Positions 40,577-48,483 of a stretch of DNA of 64,000 nt are shown piece by piece. The stretch's first letter is position 1, and each line of letters begins with the position of its first letter. Both the position numbers and the translations under genes were made by a program. This stretch comes from Pigmentiphaga litoralis (GTDB taxonomy: Bacteria; Pseudomonadota; Gammaproteobacteria; Burkholderiales; Burkholderiaceae_B): assembly GCF_013408655.1 (NCBI RefSeq), contig NZ_JACCBP010000001.1, positions 3,658,001 through 3,722,000 on the forward strand. Reading direction: 5' to 3'. Below the pieces are notes generated by a model, which saw nothing but the letters and a program-made list of their open reading frames with translations, was not told the DNA's origin and did not search any database.

Positions 40577-42334
40577 TCAGGCTTCCTGCTCCCGGGCAAT
40601 CAACGGCATCACCAGATGGCTCGCATGCTCGCCGCCCGTGTGCACCGTCGTCACCCCGCCGAATTCCCCGGCGGGCCGATCCTCCGGATGATCGTGCCGC
40701 ATGCGGCCCGGCGCGGTCACGATGTAGTCGTGTCCCTGCACGGTCAACGACAGCCGCCATCCCTTGGGAAACACCATGGATGTAGGCCAGATTTCGACAT
40801 CCAGCGGATAGACCTGGCCCGGCTCCAGCTTCTGCACGTCATCATGGGTATGCCAGGGACGCCACTCGGTGCTGCGTTCCGGATCCGTCTTGCGGCGCGA
40901 CGCGCGCAACCAGCCCTGTGCCATCGGCACGCGTTCATGCGCGCCGACATACGTGACCTCTTCGCCCGCCGGATCGAGCACCCGCAGCACGGCGAAGATG
41001 TCGGCATCGCGTGTCGTGGAACTGATCCACAGTGTGAGCGTGACCGGCCCGGTGAATTCCGTGGCGGCGTCAAAAGGCGCAGTGGTAAAGCTGACGGCCC
41101 CCTTCATGGCCTGGAAGTCCACGCTGCCCGATGCGGACGGCGCGGTCGACTGCAACCCGCCTTCACGCGCGTTTAGGTACAAGGGCACGCGCTGGGTTCG
41201 CGCCAGCGGCCACGCCTGTTCCTTGCGGATCGCGGCCGTGCCATCCGCATGGCGGATCGCCAGCTGCACCGGGGGCTCGCGGTCCCAGCCGTTGTCGTCC
41301 CCGCGCAAGAAGTGGTTGAAGAAACGTTTCTGGATCGCCACGTAGTGCGGCAGATAGAAACTTTCGTAGTGCGTGCCGATATGCGCGAACAACCACTTCT
41401 GCGCGGATCCGGTCCTCAGGAAGCCTTCAAAGTTGCCGCGCAGATGCATGCCCGCCCCGCCCCAGTTGGCGGCCGACAGCAGCGGCACCGTGATCGCGGG
41501 CAGGTTCGCCGCGCGCGCCTGGTTCCAGGCATCGTCGAGCGAATGCGTCAGACGGTCGTTCGGATGGTCGGCGCGACTGCCTTCAAGGATCTCGGACGAG
41601 AGGGATGGCCCGGTCGTGCGCTCGCCCGTGATTCGATCTCTATGTTTGCTGTCGCCGCTGCCGTACTGGTTGGCCAGCACCTGGCGCGGCCACCATTCGA
41701 ACGTAAAGCTGTTGCTGAGGATGCCGCCGTGATGGCCGCCGTTCCGAAAGAATTCGCTGGATCCTTCCCACGGCACGATGGCGGCAAGATGCGGCGGATT
41801 CAGCGCCGCCACCTGCCACTGCTTGATCGCCAGGTACGACACGCCGATCAGGCCGACCTTGCCATTGCTCCATGGCTGGATGCCGGCCCATTCGATCCAC
41901 TCGTAGTAGTCGCGCGTCTCGACCGGACCGAAGGGATCCAGATAGCCCTCGGACCGGCCCGTGCCGCGCGAATCGATCTGGATCACGACGAAGCCGTCGG
42001 GTACCCAGCGTTCGGGATCGACGACTTCCCATCGCAGGAAACGTCCGGTGGACCCGTTGCTGTCCAGTTCCGGATAGATGCGTTTCAAGACCTGCCACTG
42101 CGGATTGAAGGCATCTTCGAAATGCACGTCCTTGCCGTACGCGCCCATGGCCATGACGACCGGGTACTGCCCTGGCGACTCGGGGCGAAACACGTTGGCG
42201 CGCAACACGGCCCCATCCGACAGGGTCAGCGCGACGTCGCGCTCGAACACCATGCCGTCTTCCACGGTGGTAGTTGTCGAAATCATCTTGTTGTCCTGTA
42301 AGGTCGTGCTGCCCATCTGCATGCCCGCCATCAT
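40577..42334 (-). CDS. CocE/NonD-family hydrolase
   Basis: A 585-aa X-Pro dipeptidyl-peptidase-like hydrolase. Motifs: FERDVALTLSDGAVLRANVFRP, VVIQIDSRGTGRSEGYLDPF, nucleophile elbow IGVSYLAIKQW (GxSYxA rather than GxSYxG), WSNGKVGLIG, and the C-terminal jelly-roll domain (FTGPVTLTLWISSTTRDADIFAVLRVLDP). Cocaine-esterase relatives hydrolyse esters or amides of aromatic acids; the substrate is unknown. It is cytoplasmic (no signal peptide). Its ATG overlaps the stop of the Bug receptor upstream by 4 bases, so it is coupled to two receptor genes. Confidence 0.92.
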   Translation of the reverse strand: MMAGMQMGSTTLQDNKMISTTTTVEDGMVFERDVALTLSDGAVLRANVFRPESPGQYPVVMAMGAYGKDVHFEDAFNPQWQVLKRIYPELDSNGSTGRFLRWEVVDPERWVPDGFVVIQIDSRGTGRSEGYLDPFGPVETRDYYEWIEWAGIQPWSNGKVGLIGVSYLAIKQWQVAALNPPHLAAIVPWEGSSEFFRNGGHHGGILSNSFTFEWWPRQVLANQYGSGDSKHRDRITGERTTGPSLSSEILEGSRADHPNDRLTHSLDDAWNQARAANLPAITVPLLSAANWGGAGMHLRGNFEGFLRTGSAQKWLFAHIGTHYESFYLPHYVAIQKRFFNHFLRGDDNGWDREPPVQLAIRHADGTAAIRKEQAWPLARTQRVPLYLNAREGGLQSTAPSASGSVDFQAMKGAVSFTTAPFDAATEFTGPVTLTLWISSTTRDADIFAVLRVLDPAGEEVTYVGAHERVPMAQGWLRASRRKTDPERSTEWRPWHTHDDVQKLEPGQVYPLDVEIWPTSMVFPKGWRLSLTVQGHDYIVTAPGRMRHDHPEDRPAGEFGGVTTVHTGGEHASHLVMPLIAREQEA

Positions 42335-43311
42335 GTCGCCTGCACGTTCGCAAGCTTCGTGATGCGCGCGAACTTTTCCATTTCCTGGCGAAAGAAGCGG
42401 CCAAATTCATCAGGCGTCACGTTCATGGGCGGACTGTCCCAGGCCAGCATCTTGTCTTTCACTTCCGTCGTCTGCATGGCCTTGTTGATCTCGCCAGACA
42501 GTTTGTTGACGATGGCCGGCGGCGTCTTGCCCGGAGCGAACACGCCCACCCATCCGCCGTTGTAGTCCATGTCGGGCACGCCACTTTCAGCCATTGTCGG
42601 CACATCCGGGAAGGCTGCGATCCGCTTGGCGCTCGTCACCGCGATCGGCCGCACCTGCCCGGCCTTGACCGCCATGACCGCCGCCGTCGTGCTCAGGAAG
42701 CAGGCAGTGACTTCCTTGCCCATGACGGCGACCAAGGCGGGCGCCGCACCCTTGTACGGCACATGCAACATGCGGGTGCCCGCCGTGGCATTGAGCAACT
42801 CGCCCGCCAGATGCAACGTGTTGCCGGTGCCTGGCGAACCGAAGCTGACGTTGCCGTCGGGCTTGCGGGCCTGGTCCAGGAACTGCTGGAAGGTCGTCAA
42901 CGGCGAGTCCGGATGCACGACCAGCGTCAGCGCGGGTGCCACCGTGAACAACGCCACCGGCGCAAAGTCGGCCAGCGTGTCGTAGGGCAGGCTTTTGTAG
43001 ATGCCCGGATTGATGGCCTGCGATCCGGTGGTCACCAGCAAGGTGTAGCCGTCGGGCGTCGCGCGGGCCACGGCCTCGGCAGCGACGATGCCATTGGCGC
43101 CCAGCCGGTTCTCGATCACCATGCTTTGCCCCATTTGTTTGCCGGCCTGGGCGCCGATCACGCGGGCCAGCACATCAGGCGATCCGCCGGCCGAAAACGG
43201 CACGAGCAGCTTGATGGGGCGAGTGGGAAAGTCGGATTGCCCGATGGCGGGCAGTGCATGGCTGCCGGCCAGGGCGCCAGCAGCTGTCAGGAAGTGTCTG
43301 CGAGAGATCAT
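42331..43311 (-). CDS. Bug-family (TTT) periplasmic solute receptor
   Basis: A 326-aa Bug receptor with a twin-arginine-like signal MISRRHFLTAAGALAGSHALPAIGQ. The mature part begins DFPTRPIKLLVPFSAGGSPDVLARV, with MVIENRLGANGIVAAEAVARA, HVPYKGAAPALVAVMG and GGWVGVFAPGKTPPAIVNKL later. Cys at VTACFLSTTA is unusual. ATG 43311 overlaps the preceding Bug stop by 4 bases and has a CAGGAG site inside that gene. Its own stop overlaps the hydrolase start, so two receptors and one hydrolase are co-translated. Confidence 0.92.
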   Translation of the reverse strand: MISRRHFLTAAGALAGSHALPAIGQSDFPTRPIKLLVPFSAGGSPDVLARVIGAQAGKQMGQSMVIENRLGANGIVAAEAVARATPDGYTLLVTTGSQAINPGIYKSLPYDTLADFAPVALFTVAPALTLVVHPDSPLTTFQQFLDQARKPDGNVSFGSPGTGNTLHLAGELLNATAGTRMLHVPYKGAAPALVAVMGKEVTACFLSTTAAVMAVKAGQVRPIAVTSAKRIAAFPDVPTMAESGVPDMDYNGGWVGVFAPGKTPPAIVNKLSGEINKAMQTTEVKDKMLAWDSPPMNVTPDEFGRFFRQEMEKFARITKLANVQAT

Positions 43312-44279
43312 GGATGTTGCGCTCCTGTTTCCTTGACCACCCGTTCCCACTTGACCAGTTCCTTACCCAGATAGTCCTTGGCCTGCGCGACGCTGCCACC
43401 CAGCGGCTCGAAGCCGGCGGCGGACAGCTTGGCCAGGAAATCCGGATCCTTCTGCAGGCGTGTGATCTCGGTGTTGATGCGTTCCAGGATCGCGTTGGGC
43501 GTGCGGGACGGCGCAAAGATGCCGACCCAGGTCACGTCTTCAAAGCCCGGAAAACCGGACTCGGCCACCGTGGGTACATCGGGCAGCGCGGACGAACGTT
43601 CGCTGGCCGTGACGGCCAGGCCGCGCACGCGGCCGGCCTTCACCAGCTCGACTGCCGCAGGCAAGGCGACGCTGGCCAGTTGCGTCTGCCCCGCCATCAC
43701 CGCGTTCAACGCGGGGCCGGCGCCCTGGAACGGGATGTGGGTGACGGGCACCTTGCCCAGCACCTTGAACAGGTATTCCGCGGTCAGGTGCGGCGTCGTG
43801 CCGGCGCCGGCGGTGCCGTAGTTGTAGGATCCGTTTTTGGCATCGGCCATGACTTCCTTGACCGTATGCGCCTTCAGGTTGGGCGCGGTCACGATCAGGT
43901 TGGGGCTGGAGGCCACCAGCGCGGCCAGTGTCAGGTCCTTGGCCGAATCGAAGCCCAGGTTGCGCTGCATGTAGGGGTTCACGGCGTACGAACTGGTGTT
44001 GACCATCAGCGTGTAGCCATCGGGGTCGGCCCGTGCCACGTAGGCGGACGCAATGCTGCCGCCGGCGCCAGGTTTGTTTTCGACCACCACGCTCTGGCCC
44101 AGGCTGGTGGTCAGGCGTTGCGCGACCAGGCGCGCGATGATGTCGGCCGGCCCCGCCGGCGCGAAGGCGACCACGAAACGAACCGGTTGTCTGGGCCAAC
44201 TATCCTGAGCAGAGCCGGTCAGCGGAACGGCCGCCAGGGCGGCAGCCATCGTCACGCACGGCAATAAACGGCGAGGCAT
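43308..44279 (-). CDS. Bug-family (TTT) periplasmic solute receptor
   Basis: A 323-aa Bug receptor with signal MPRRLLPCVTMAAALAAVPLTGSAQ and mature start DSWPRQPVRFVVAFAPAGPADIIARL; the usual PPGGxxD loop reads APAGPAD. SVVVENKPGAGGSIASAYVARA, HIPFQGAGPALNAVMAGQ and DVTWVGIFAPSRTPNAILERI are typical. ATG 44279 has a TGGAGA site; an ATG at 44291 lies upstream of that site and is rejected. It differs clearly from the receptor it overlaps, so the two are not a recent duplicate and probably bind different ligands. Confidence 0.92.
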   Translation of the reverse strand: MPRRLLPCVTMAAALAAVPLTGSAQDSWPRQPVRFVVAFAPAGPADIIARLVAQRLTTSLGQSVVVENKPGAGGSIASAYVARADPDGYTLMVNTSSYAVNPYMQRNLGFDSAKDLTLAALVASSPNLIVTAPNLKAHTVKEVMADAKNGSYNYGTAGAGTTPHLTAEYLFKVLGKVPVTHIPFQGAGPALNAVMAGQTQLASVALPAAVELVKAGRVRGLAVTASERSSALPDVPTVAESGFPGFEDVTWVGIFAPSRTPNAILERINTEITRLQKDPDFLAKLSAAGFEPLGGSVAQAKDYLGKELVKWERVVKETGAQHP

Positions 44280-44306
44280 GCTTGTCTCCATTTTTTATGA
44301 ATGGGC

Positions 44307-44327
44307 GGGCCGCTCTGGTGGCGGCCC
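44307..44327. terminator. Candidate hairpin between deacetylase and Bug receptor genes
   Basis: GGGCCGC (44307-44313) and GCGGCCC (44321-44327) form a perfect 7-bp stem with a 7-base loop between the deacetylase stop and the Bug receptor start. On the minus strand a weak T/A-rich stretch follows. It could end the upstream transcript or attenuate the receptor genes. Confidence 0.35.
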
Positions 44328-44394
44328 TGCCTGGAACAGCTACATCAAAGGGTCAACGTCATGACGGGTCGACCTGTCGAACGATCCGGCCAAC

Positions 44395-45243
44395 TCAGAT
44401 CGATTCCAGCACGTGCCGCGCCATCTCTTCACGCGTGCAGATCCACACGTCGTCGGATTCCTTCACGCGCGCCATGATGGCCTCGTACACCCAAGCGCCC
44501 GACGGCCGGCCCATCACATGGGTATGCGCGGTCACGTCCAGCATCAGGGGGGCGTCTTCGGCACGCATGGCGGCAAAGGTGTCTTCAAAGGTGTCCAGCA
44601 TGTGGCGCGGACCCTGGCCATAGCGGATGCAGGTGGGCAGGTCGTTGACGTCCATGGTGAGCGGGATGCCGACGATCCGCTTGCCGCCAAAGTCCATCAC
44701 GTAGGGCCGGTCGTCATCGTTGACGTCGCCATGGTGCAGATAGCCGGCTTCGGCCAGCAAGCGCGAACTGATCGGACTGCCGGTGCCGCGCGGGCTGATC
44801 CAGCCGCTGGGTGTGACGCCTGCCGTCTCGGTCAGCAGATCGTGATTGCGTTTGAGGTTGGCCAGTTCGCCCGCTTCATCGAAATACACGGGGATGACGT
44901 CCATGCCCCAGGAATGATTGATGATCTCGTGCCCGGCGTCGGCCAGCCGCCGCACGGTGGCGGGGTCGCGCTCGCAGATGACGCCATTGACCATGACGCT
45001 GGTGCGCACGCCGTGCTTGTCGGCAATGGCCTGCAGGCGATGGATGCCGCGGACCAGGCCGAACGACGCCCACGAATGCGCATTGGTATCGAAGAAGCCG
45101 GGCTTGAGCACGTTGCCCATCGGGCCGATGCCAGGGGCCTGGCCGTCCGACCACGCTTCATAGGCAATGTTGAAGATGACAGCCAGGCGCTTGCCACCGG
45201 GCCAGCGGAAGTCGTCGGGCAAACGGGTGATCACGGGTTCCAT
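44395..45243 (-). CDS. Polysaccharide deacetylase-fold hydrolase (PuuE-like)
   Basis: A 282-aa NodB-homology enzyme related to allantoinase PuuE and cyclic-imide hydrolases rather than to chitin deacetylases. AVIFNIAYEAWSDGQAPGIG opens the barrel; HEIINHSWGMDVIPVYFDEAGE is the motif-2 equivalent; SGWISPRGTGSPISSRLLAEAGY is motif 3; MLDVTAHTHVMGRPSGA holds C-terminal histidines. It lacks a signal peptide, so it acts in the cytoplasm on a small amide or imide. ATG 45243 has a GAGGAGG site and starts one base after the FAA-hydrolase stop; the longer frame to 45282 has no support. The pair is one translational unit. Confidence 0.88.
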   Translation of the reverse strand: MEPVITRLPDDFRWPGGKRLAVIFNIAYEAWSDGQAPGIGPMGNVLKPGFFDTNAHSWASFGLVRGIHRLQAIADKHGVRTSVMVNGVICERDPATVRRLADAGHEIINHSWGMDVIPVYFDEAGELANLKRNHDLLTETAGVTPSGWISPRGTGSPISSRLLAEAGYLHHGDVNDDDRPYVMDFGGKRIVGIPLTMDVNDLPTCIRYGQGPRHMLDTFEDTFAAMRAEDAPLMLDVTAHTHVMGRPSGAWVYEAIMARVKESDDVWICTREEMARHVLESI

Positions 45244-45244
45244 G

Positions 45245-46102
45245 TCAGGCCTCCTCATCCTGGATCGGGTTGGACAGCACACCTACGCCTTCGATATCGA
45301 TCTCGATCCGATCGCCAGGCTTCATCCACACCGGCGGCTTGCGCGCATAGCCGACACCGGAGGGCGTACCCATCGCGATCACGTCGCCGGGTTCCAGGGT
45401 CAGGACTTCGGACAGCAGCACCAGGGCTTGCGCCACGGTCACGATCATGTGGGCGGTGTTGTCGCTCTGCATGACCTCGCCATTCAGGCGCGACTCGATC
45501 TTCAGCCCGTGTGCGCCCGGCGGCAATGCCGATGCCGGCACCAGCCACGGACCCAACGCGCCGGTGCCATCGAAGTTCTTGCCGATGGTCCATTGGCTGG
45601 TCTTGCGCTGATAGTCGCGCAAGGTGCCATCGTTGAAGCAGGCGTATCCGGCCACGGCATCCAGCGCGTTGGCCTCGGTCAGCCGATGCGCCTTGCGGCC
45701 GATGACCACGGCCAGTTCGGCCTCGAAGTCCAGCTTGTCGGACACCGGCGGGCGAATCAGCGGCGCGTTGTGCGCGATCAAGGACGTGGCGCCGCGAAAG
45801 AAGAAGCTTGGGTATTCCGGCGCGGCGTTGCCACCTTCCGCCGCATGGGCCGCGTAGTTCAGGCCCAGGCAAATGATCTTGCCGGGACGCGCAACAGGCA
45901 TTTCCCAACGGACCGCGTTCCGGTCCAGTGGCGTAGTTTTGGACAGCAACGTGTCGTTCAGTGGCTGCGTGATCAGGTCAACCCAGGCGGTGTCATGCGT
46001 GCCCGCCGGAATGTGGTCTCCCAGCCCACGCAACTCGCCATTGTGTTCAACCGCCCACTGGGGTTTACCTCCTGCTGGCGTAACCCGTGCAAACTTGGTC
46101 AT
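45245..46102 (-). CDS. Fumarylacetoacetate-hydrolase-family protein
   Basis: A 285-aa FAA-fold enzyme. PGKIICLGLNYAAHAAEGG, PSFFFRGATSLIAHNAPLIRP, the metal motif DFEAELAVVIG (Glu ligands) with ACFNDGTLRDYQRKTSQWTIGKNFDG, and LEPGDVIAMGTPSGVGYARKP are the family blocks. Members hydrolyse, decarboxylate or tautomerise diketo acids from ring cleavage. ATG 46102 has an AGGAGA site. It is divergent from the GntR regulator across 60 bases and co-translated with the PuuE-like gene, suggesting a small pathway ending in diketo-acid cleavage. Confidence 0.93.
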   Translation of the reverse strand: MTKFARVTPAGGKPQWAVEHNGELRGLGDHIPAGTHDTAWVDLITQPLNDTLLSKTTPLDRNAVRWEMPVARPGKIICLGLNYAAHAAEGGNAAPEYPSFFFRGATSLIAHNAPLIRPPVSDKLDFEAELAVVIGRKAHRLTEANALDAVAGYACFNDGTLRDYQRKTSQWTIGKNFDGTGALGPWLVPASALPPGAHGLKIESRLNGEVMQSDNTAHMIVTVAQALVLLSEVLTLEPGDVIAMGTPSGVGYARKPPVWMKPGDRIEIDIEGVGVLSNPIQDEEA

Positions 46103-46162
46103 AATTTCGACGTCTCCTGTCGCTGTGATTGTTTTAGCGATATTAAGTACGTGAGCTTTAAA

Positions 46163-46870
46163 ATGTCGACAAAACTCGAACTAGGAATTACCCGACCGTC
46201 GCCCGTCGACGCGGCGGCCTCGCCCACTCTGGCGCGCCAGACCTATGAACGCCTGCGTACCGACGTGCTGGCCGGGCACTGGAAACCCGGGCGCAAGCTG
46301 TTGATGCATGAACTGCGGGACCGGTATCAGGTGGGCGCGAGTCCGCTGCGCGAAGCACTGAACCGGCTGGCGAGCGAAGAATGGGTCGTGCACAACGACC
46401 AGCGCGGCTTCATGGTCGCGCAAGCTACCCAGGCGGAACTGGATGACCTGGTCAACACACGGGTCGAACTGGAATCGCTGGCGATCACGCAGGCCTTTGC
46501 GCGGCGCACGCCGGAATGGGAAGAACAGCTGGTGCTGGCCTTCCATCGCCTGTCGCGCACGCTACGGTCGGTCGAACCCGATTCGTACGAAGAAAATCCC
46601 GAGTGGGAAAGGCAGCATCGCGAATTCCACCGCGCCATGCTCAGTGGCTGCCAGTCGGAACTGCTGATGAATTTTTGCGATCAGCTGTACGACCGCGCGT
46701 ATCGCTTCCGGCAGCTGGCCGCGAAGAAGGCGTACAAGCAACGCAACGAGCTCGATGAACATCGAGCGATCTACGAGGCGATTCTGGAAGGGCGTCTGCA
46801 GGACGCAAAGGAAATGCTCGCCGGGCACTATCGCAAGACGGCGAGCATTTTTGAACAGGCGGTGTCTTAG
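46163..46870 (+). CDS. GntR-family (FCD) transcriptional regulator
   Basis: A 235-aa FadR-subfamily GntR regulator. The winged helix is TLARQTYERLRTDVLAGHWKPGRKLLMHELRDRYQVGASPLREALNRLASEEWV, followed by an FCD ligand domain (LDDLVNTRVELESLAI, REFHRAMLSGCQSELLMNF, DEHRAIYEAILEGRLQDAKEMLAGHY with metal-binding Asp/His). The ATG at 46163 is preceded by only a weak GTGAG. The in-frame extension back to 45167 is antisense to the FAA-hydrolase gene and spurious. It is divergent from the FAA/PuuE operon, its likely target. A perfect 12-bp hairpin lies inside its last codons. Confidence 0.93.
   Translation: MSTKLELGITRPSPVDAAASPTLARQTYERLRTDVLAGHWKPGRKLLMHELRDRYQVGASPLREALNRLASEEWVVHNDQRGFMVAQATQAELDDLVNTRVELESLAITQAFARRTPEWEEQLVLAFHRLSRTLRSVEPDSYEENPEWERQHREFHRAMLSGCQSELLMNFCDQLYDRAYRFRQLAAKKAYKQRNELDEHRAIYEAILEGRLQDAKEMLAGHYRKTASIFEQAVS
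46812..46850. terminator. Perfect 12-bp hairpin embedded in the 3' end of gntR
   Basis: AAATGCTCGCCG (46812-46823) and CGGCGAGCATTT (46839-46850) form a perfect 12-bp stem with a 15-base loop, within the gntR coding sequence about 20 bases before its stop. On the minus strand it lies just after the stop (46874) of the convergent small secreted protein gene and is followed by a T-rich TTTCCTTT. It looks like the intrinsic terminator of the minus-strand operon, reading through gntR codons. Confidence 0.7.
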
Positions 46871-46873
46871 GGC

Positions 46874-47323
46874 TTACCTGACGGCGAATCGCCCGATCAC
46901 CACGCTGCCATCGGCCTGCTCGACACGGGCCAGGGCGGTGTCACCCGCACGCAAAGCCATCACCGCGCCGCTGGCCGCCAGACAGTTGCCATTCGCAACG
47001 GCTTTGATGTCGTGACGGGTTTCCTTGCCGGCGCGCGTGACCTGCAAGGTGCCGGTGGCGCCGCGGGTGGCAATGGGCTTGCCGTGATCCGACAGGCAGA
47101 CCGTGGTGGCCTTGCCCTTCTGGATCAGTTCAAACGAGGTTTCACCCCCCTCGTTCATGATGCCGCCGTGCTGCGCCGGCCAGTCGCCATGGGCAACCGC
47201 CAGCGAGCACAGCACAGCCAGTGACAAGGCCGTCATCCGGGCAACCACAGTCCGGGCAACCCGGGCCCGGGCGCGCGGTGCGGATCGGACCGCACGCGTT
47301 GCAACCTGCGTGATCGTCAGCAT
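46874..47323 (-). CDS. Small secreted protein of unknown function
   Basis: A 149-aa frame from ATG 47323, with an alternative start at ATG 47236 (120 aa) giving a short signal peptide MTALSLAVLCSLAVAHG. The mature part (from DWPAQHGGIMNEGGETSFELIQKG) has beta-strands with a pair of cysteines (TTVCLSDHGK and NGNCLAASGA), likely one disulfide. It resembles small periplasmic proteins of unknown role in Bordetella-like genomes. The N-terminal part before 47236 is Arg/Ala-rich and may be translated or not. It begins 8 bases after a Bug receptor stop, so it is probably co-transcribed with it. Confidence 0.65.
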   Translation of the reverse strand: MLTITQVATRAVRSAPRARARVARTVVARMTALSLAVLCSLAVAHGDWPAQHGGIMNEGGETSFELIQKGKATTVCLSDHGKPIATRGATGTLQVTRAGKETRHDIKAVANGNCLAASGAVMALRAGDTALARVEQADGSVVIGRFAVR

Positions 47324-47331
47324 GCCGACGA

Positions 47332-48342
47332 TCAATCGGGTTTGATGCCTGCGCGTGCGATCACGGTCTGCCACCGCTTCTGTTCCACGGCGATGAAGGC
47401 AGCGAATTCGGCAGGGGTGCTGCCCACGGCAATGGCGGCGTCGCCGCTCAGGCGTTCAAGCGATTCCGGCGACTTGATGGCTTTGGCGGCCGCGGCAGCC
47501 AGTTTGTCGGTCGCGGCCGGGGCCAGATTGGCGGGCGCCATCAGGCCATACCACTGCGTCATTTCAAAGCCCGGGAAGCCCTGCTCGGCCACGGTCGGCA
47601 CATCCGGCAATTGCGGAATGCGGGTCGACGTGCCGGTCGCGATGCAACGCAGCTTGCCCGATTTGATGTACTGCATGACAGCCGGCGCGCCCACGGCGGC
47701 GGCGTCAAGGCGGCCTGCCATCAGGTCAGTCAGCTGCGGGCCCGTACCGCGATACGGCACGTGCACGATGAAGGTCTCGGACACCATCTTCAGGTATTCC
47801 ATGGCCAGGTGGCCGGCGCTGCCGTTACCGGCCGAACCGTAGTTCAGCTTGCCCGGCTTGGCTTTCATCAGCGCGACGAACTCCTTCAGGTTCTTGACCG
47901 GCAGATCCGCGTTCACGACGTACAGGCTGGGCACTTTGGCCAGCAACGAGATCGGCTTGAAGTCCTTGATCGGGTCGTAGGGCAGCTTGGCGTAGATGTA
48001 CGGATTCACGGCCAGCGTGCCGATGTGTCCGAGCACCAGGGTGTGCTGGTCTTCCGCGCGGGCCACGTCGGCCATCGCGAGGTTGCCACCGGCGCCCGGC
48101 TTGTTGTCGACATACACGTTCTGGCCGACGAACTTGGTCAGTTCGATCGACGTGGCGCGCGCCACGATTTCCGAACTGCCGCCCGGGGCGAAAGGCACGA
48201 CGAAACGGATGGCGCGGGTAGGCCAGGCGGCGTCGGCGGCGAAGGCGCGGGTCGACAGCAGGCTGCCAACGCCCATGCCCGCGGCGGGCAAGGCAAGCCC
48301 GGCTTTCAACAAGGCACGGCGGGTGGTAAGGGAAGAAGTCAT
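47332..48342 (-). CDS. Bug-family (TTT) periplasmic solute receptor
   Basis: A 336-aa Bug receptor with a long twin-arginine-like signal MTSSLTTRRALLKAGLALPAAG ending near RAFAADA. Mature signatures are AWPTRAIRFVVPFAPGGSSEIVARA, NVYVDNKPGAGGNLAMADVARA, LPYDPIKDFKPISLLAK, HVPYRGTGPQLTDLMAGRLDAA and WYGLMAPANLAPAATDKLAAAA. ATG 48342 has a GGAG site; the frame to 48402 is unsupported. It lies 141 bases downstream of tctC on the same strand and is followed by the small secreted protein gene. Confidence 0.92.
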   Translation of the reverse strand: MTSSLTTRRALLKAGLALPAAGMGVGSLLSTRAFAADAAWPTRAIRFVVPFAPGGSSEIVARATSIELTKFVGQNVYVDNKPGAGGNLAMADVARAEDQHTLVLGHIGTLAVNPYIYAKLPYDPIKDFKPISLLAKVPSLYVVNADLPVKNLKEFVALMKAKPGKLNYGSAGNGSAGHLAMEYLKMVSETFIVHVPYRGTGPQLTDLMAGRLDAAAVGAPAVMQYIKSGKLRCIATGTSTRIPQLPDVPTVAEQGFPGFEMTQWYGLMAPANLAPAATDKLAAAAAKAIKSPESLERLSGDAAIAVGSTPAEFAAFIAVEQKRWQTVIARAGIKPD

Positions 48343-48483
48343 GGCGTCTCCGGTCGGACTTATCGTTATGGATACGCCATGCTGGCAGCCCCAGGCTTTC
48401 AAATGCCTTTCATTTTGGCGCCGCCGTACCTGTGGAAAACGCCTAGTCGACGCGGGCGCCTTGATGGCAAAGCCTTGGCGGCC

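Noticed and set aside
45167..46162. Long upstream in-frame extension of the GntR gene (total 567 codons)
   Set aside because: The extension is antisense to the FAA hydrolase, and the GntR fold starts only after ATG 46163.
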